Below, one piece after another: positions 42,665 through 42,734 of a stretch of DNA of 42,734 nucleotides. A program made the position numbers and the translations under genes. Location: positions 1-42,734 of the forward strand of contig BQJU01000064.1 in the NCBI GenBank assembly GCA_021604865.1, given 5' to 3'. Numbering within the stretch: the first letter of the stretch is position 1; each line of letters begins with the position of its first letter. Source of the DNA: Saprospiraceae bacterium. GTDB lineage: Bacteria; Bacteroidota; Bacteroidia; Chitinophagales; Saprospiraceae. The notes beneath the pieces were generated by a model. It was given only the letters and a program-made list of their open reading frames with translations. It was not told the origin of the DNA and did no database searches.

Positions 42665-42734
42665 ATGAGTAGAGGTAAACCAGCTGCTGCCGCAATTCCA
42701 ATAAGTGTTCGACAATATCGAGTTTTAGAAAAAG
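42665..42734 (+). CDS. Start of a probable IS630-type transposase (runs off the window)
   Basis: The last 70 bases open with ATG and read MSRGKPAAAAIPISVRQYRV, then LEK. IS630-family transposases commonly begin with a basic MSRG/MARP-like stretch followed by an IxLSxxQ...L helix that starts the HTH. Only 23 codons are visible, so this rests on the N-terminal pattern and on the IS-like structures before it. The rest lies beyond the right edge. Confidence 0.5.
   Translation, partial: MSRGKPAAAAIPISVRQYRVLEK

Overview
The window looks like chromosomal DNA of a Bacteroidota bacterium, most likely of the Saprospiria (Haliscomenobacter/Lewinella-like). The reasons are five secreted proteins, four ending in a recognisable type IX secretion (T9SS) C-terminal domain, a Bacteroidota-type long NusB of about 310 residues, a BT_3928-family/DUF1599 pair, a TonB receptor with a carboxypeptidase-like N-domain, and weak Shine-Dalgarno signals. 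The species assignment is inference. No tRNA, rRNA or CRISPR array was seen.

Layout. 1-3728: a tandem array of three exported leucine-rich-repeat (LRR) paralogs, the first cut by the window edge, with near-identical 69-bp repeat units. 3725-8110: a PAP2 phosphatase and a large T9SS protein with SdrD-B-like and Kazal-like domains. 8401-12700: an ECF sigma factor, a single-pass membrane protein shaped like an anti-sigma factor with TPR-like helices outside, and, convergently, a TPR-CHAT protein with intact His/Cys dyad, signal peptide and C-terminal membrane anchor. 12854-17807: a GEVED/T9SS protein, a glucosaminidase-LysM protein and an Nramp-UspA fusion transporter. 17999-24602: two small membrane proteins, a patatin, a hybrid histidine kinase with Hpt, a second ECF sigma factor, a LytTR response regulator and a helical lipoprotein. 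24673-30432: nusB, BT_3928-like and DUF1599 genes, a YigZ-family gene and an S9 peptidase. 30468-35852: two related T9SS proteins and a TonB receptor. 36104-38925: a small OB-like protein, an S24-peptidase regulator, tpiA, a decayed SanA/DUF218 remnant and an unknown membrane protein. 39317-42364: a DUF72 protein and ppk1. The right edge holds a long inverted repeat, a hairpin and the first codons of a probable IS630-type transposase.

How the genes may work together. Two regions stand out. The sigma / membrane regulator / CHAT trio has the topology of an envelope-signalling relay in which a periplasmic caspase-like protease could act on the exposed part of an anti-sigma factor. This is a hypothesis; only the domain architecture is visible. 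The second is the LytTR / ECF sigma / hybrid kinase cluster. Two perfect 8-bp direct repeats with a 21-bp period lie upstream of the second sigma gene. That is the geometry expected of a LytTR-type operator, and suggests the response regulator controls the sigma factor. The LRR array shows signs of recent duplication and of repeat shuffling in exported recognition-type proteins.

The rest is ordinary chromosomal content, much of it envelope-directed. Rho-independent terminators could be read at several junctions; they fix transcription units and in one case (CHAT) the start codon.
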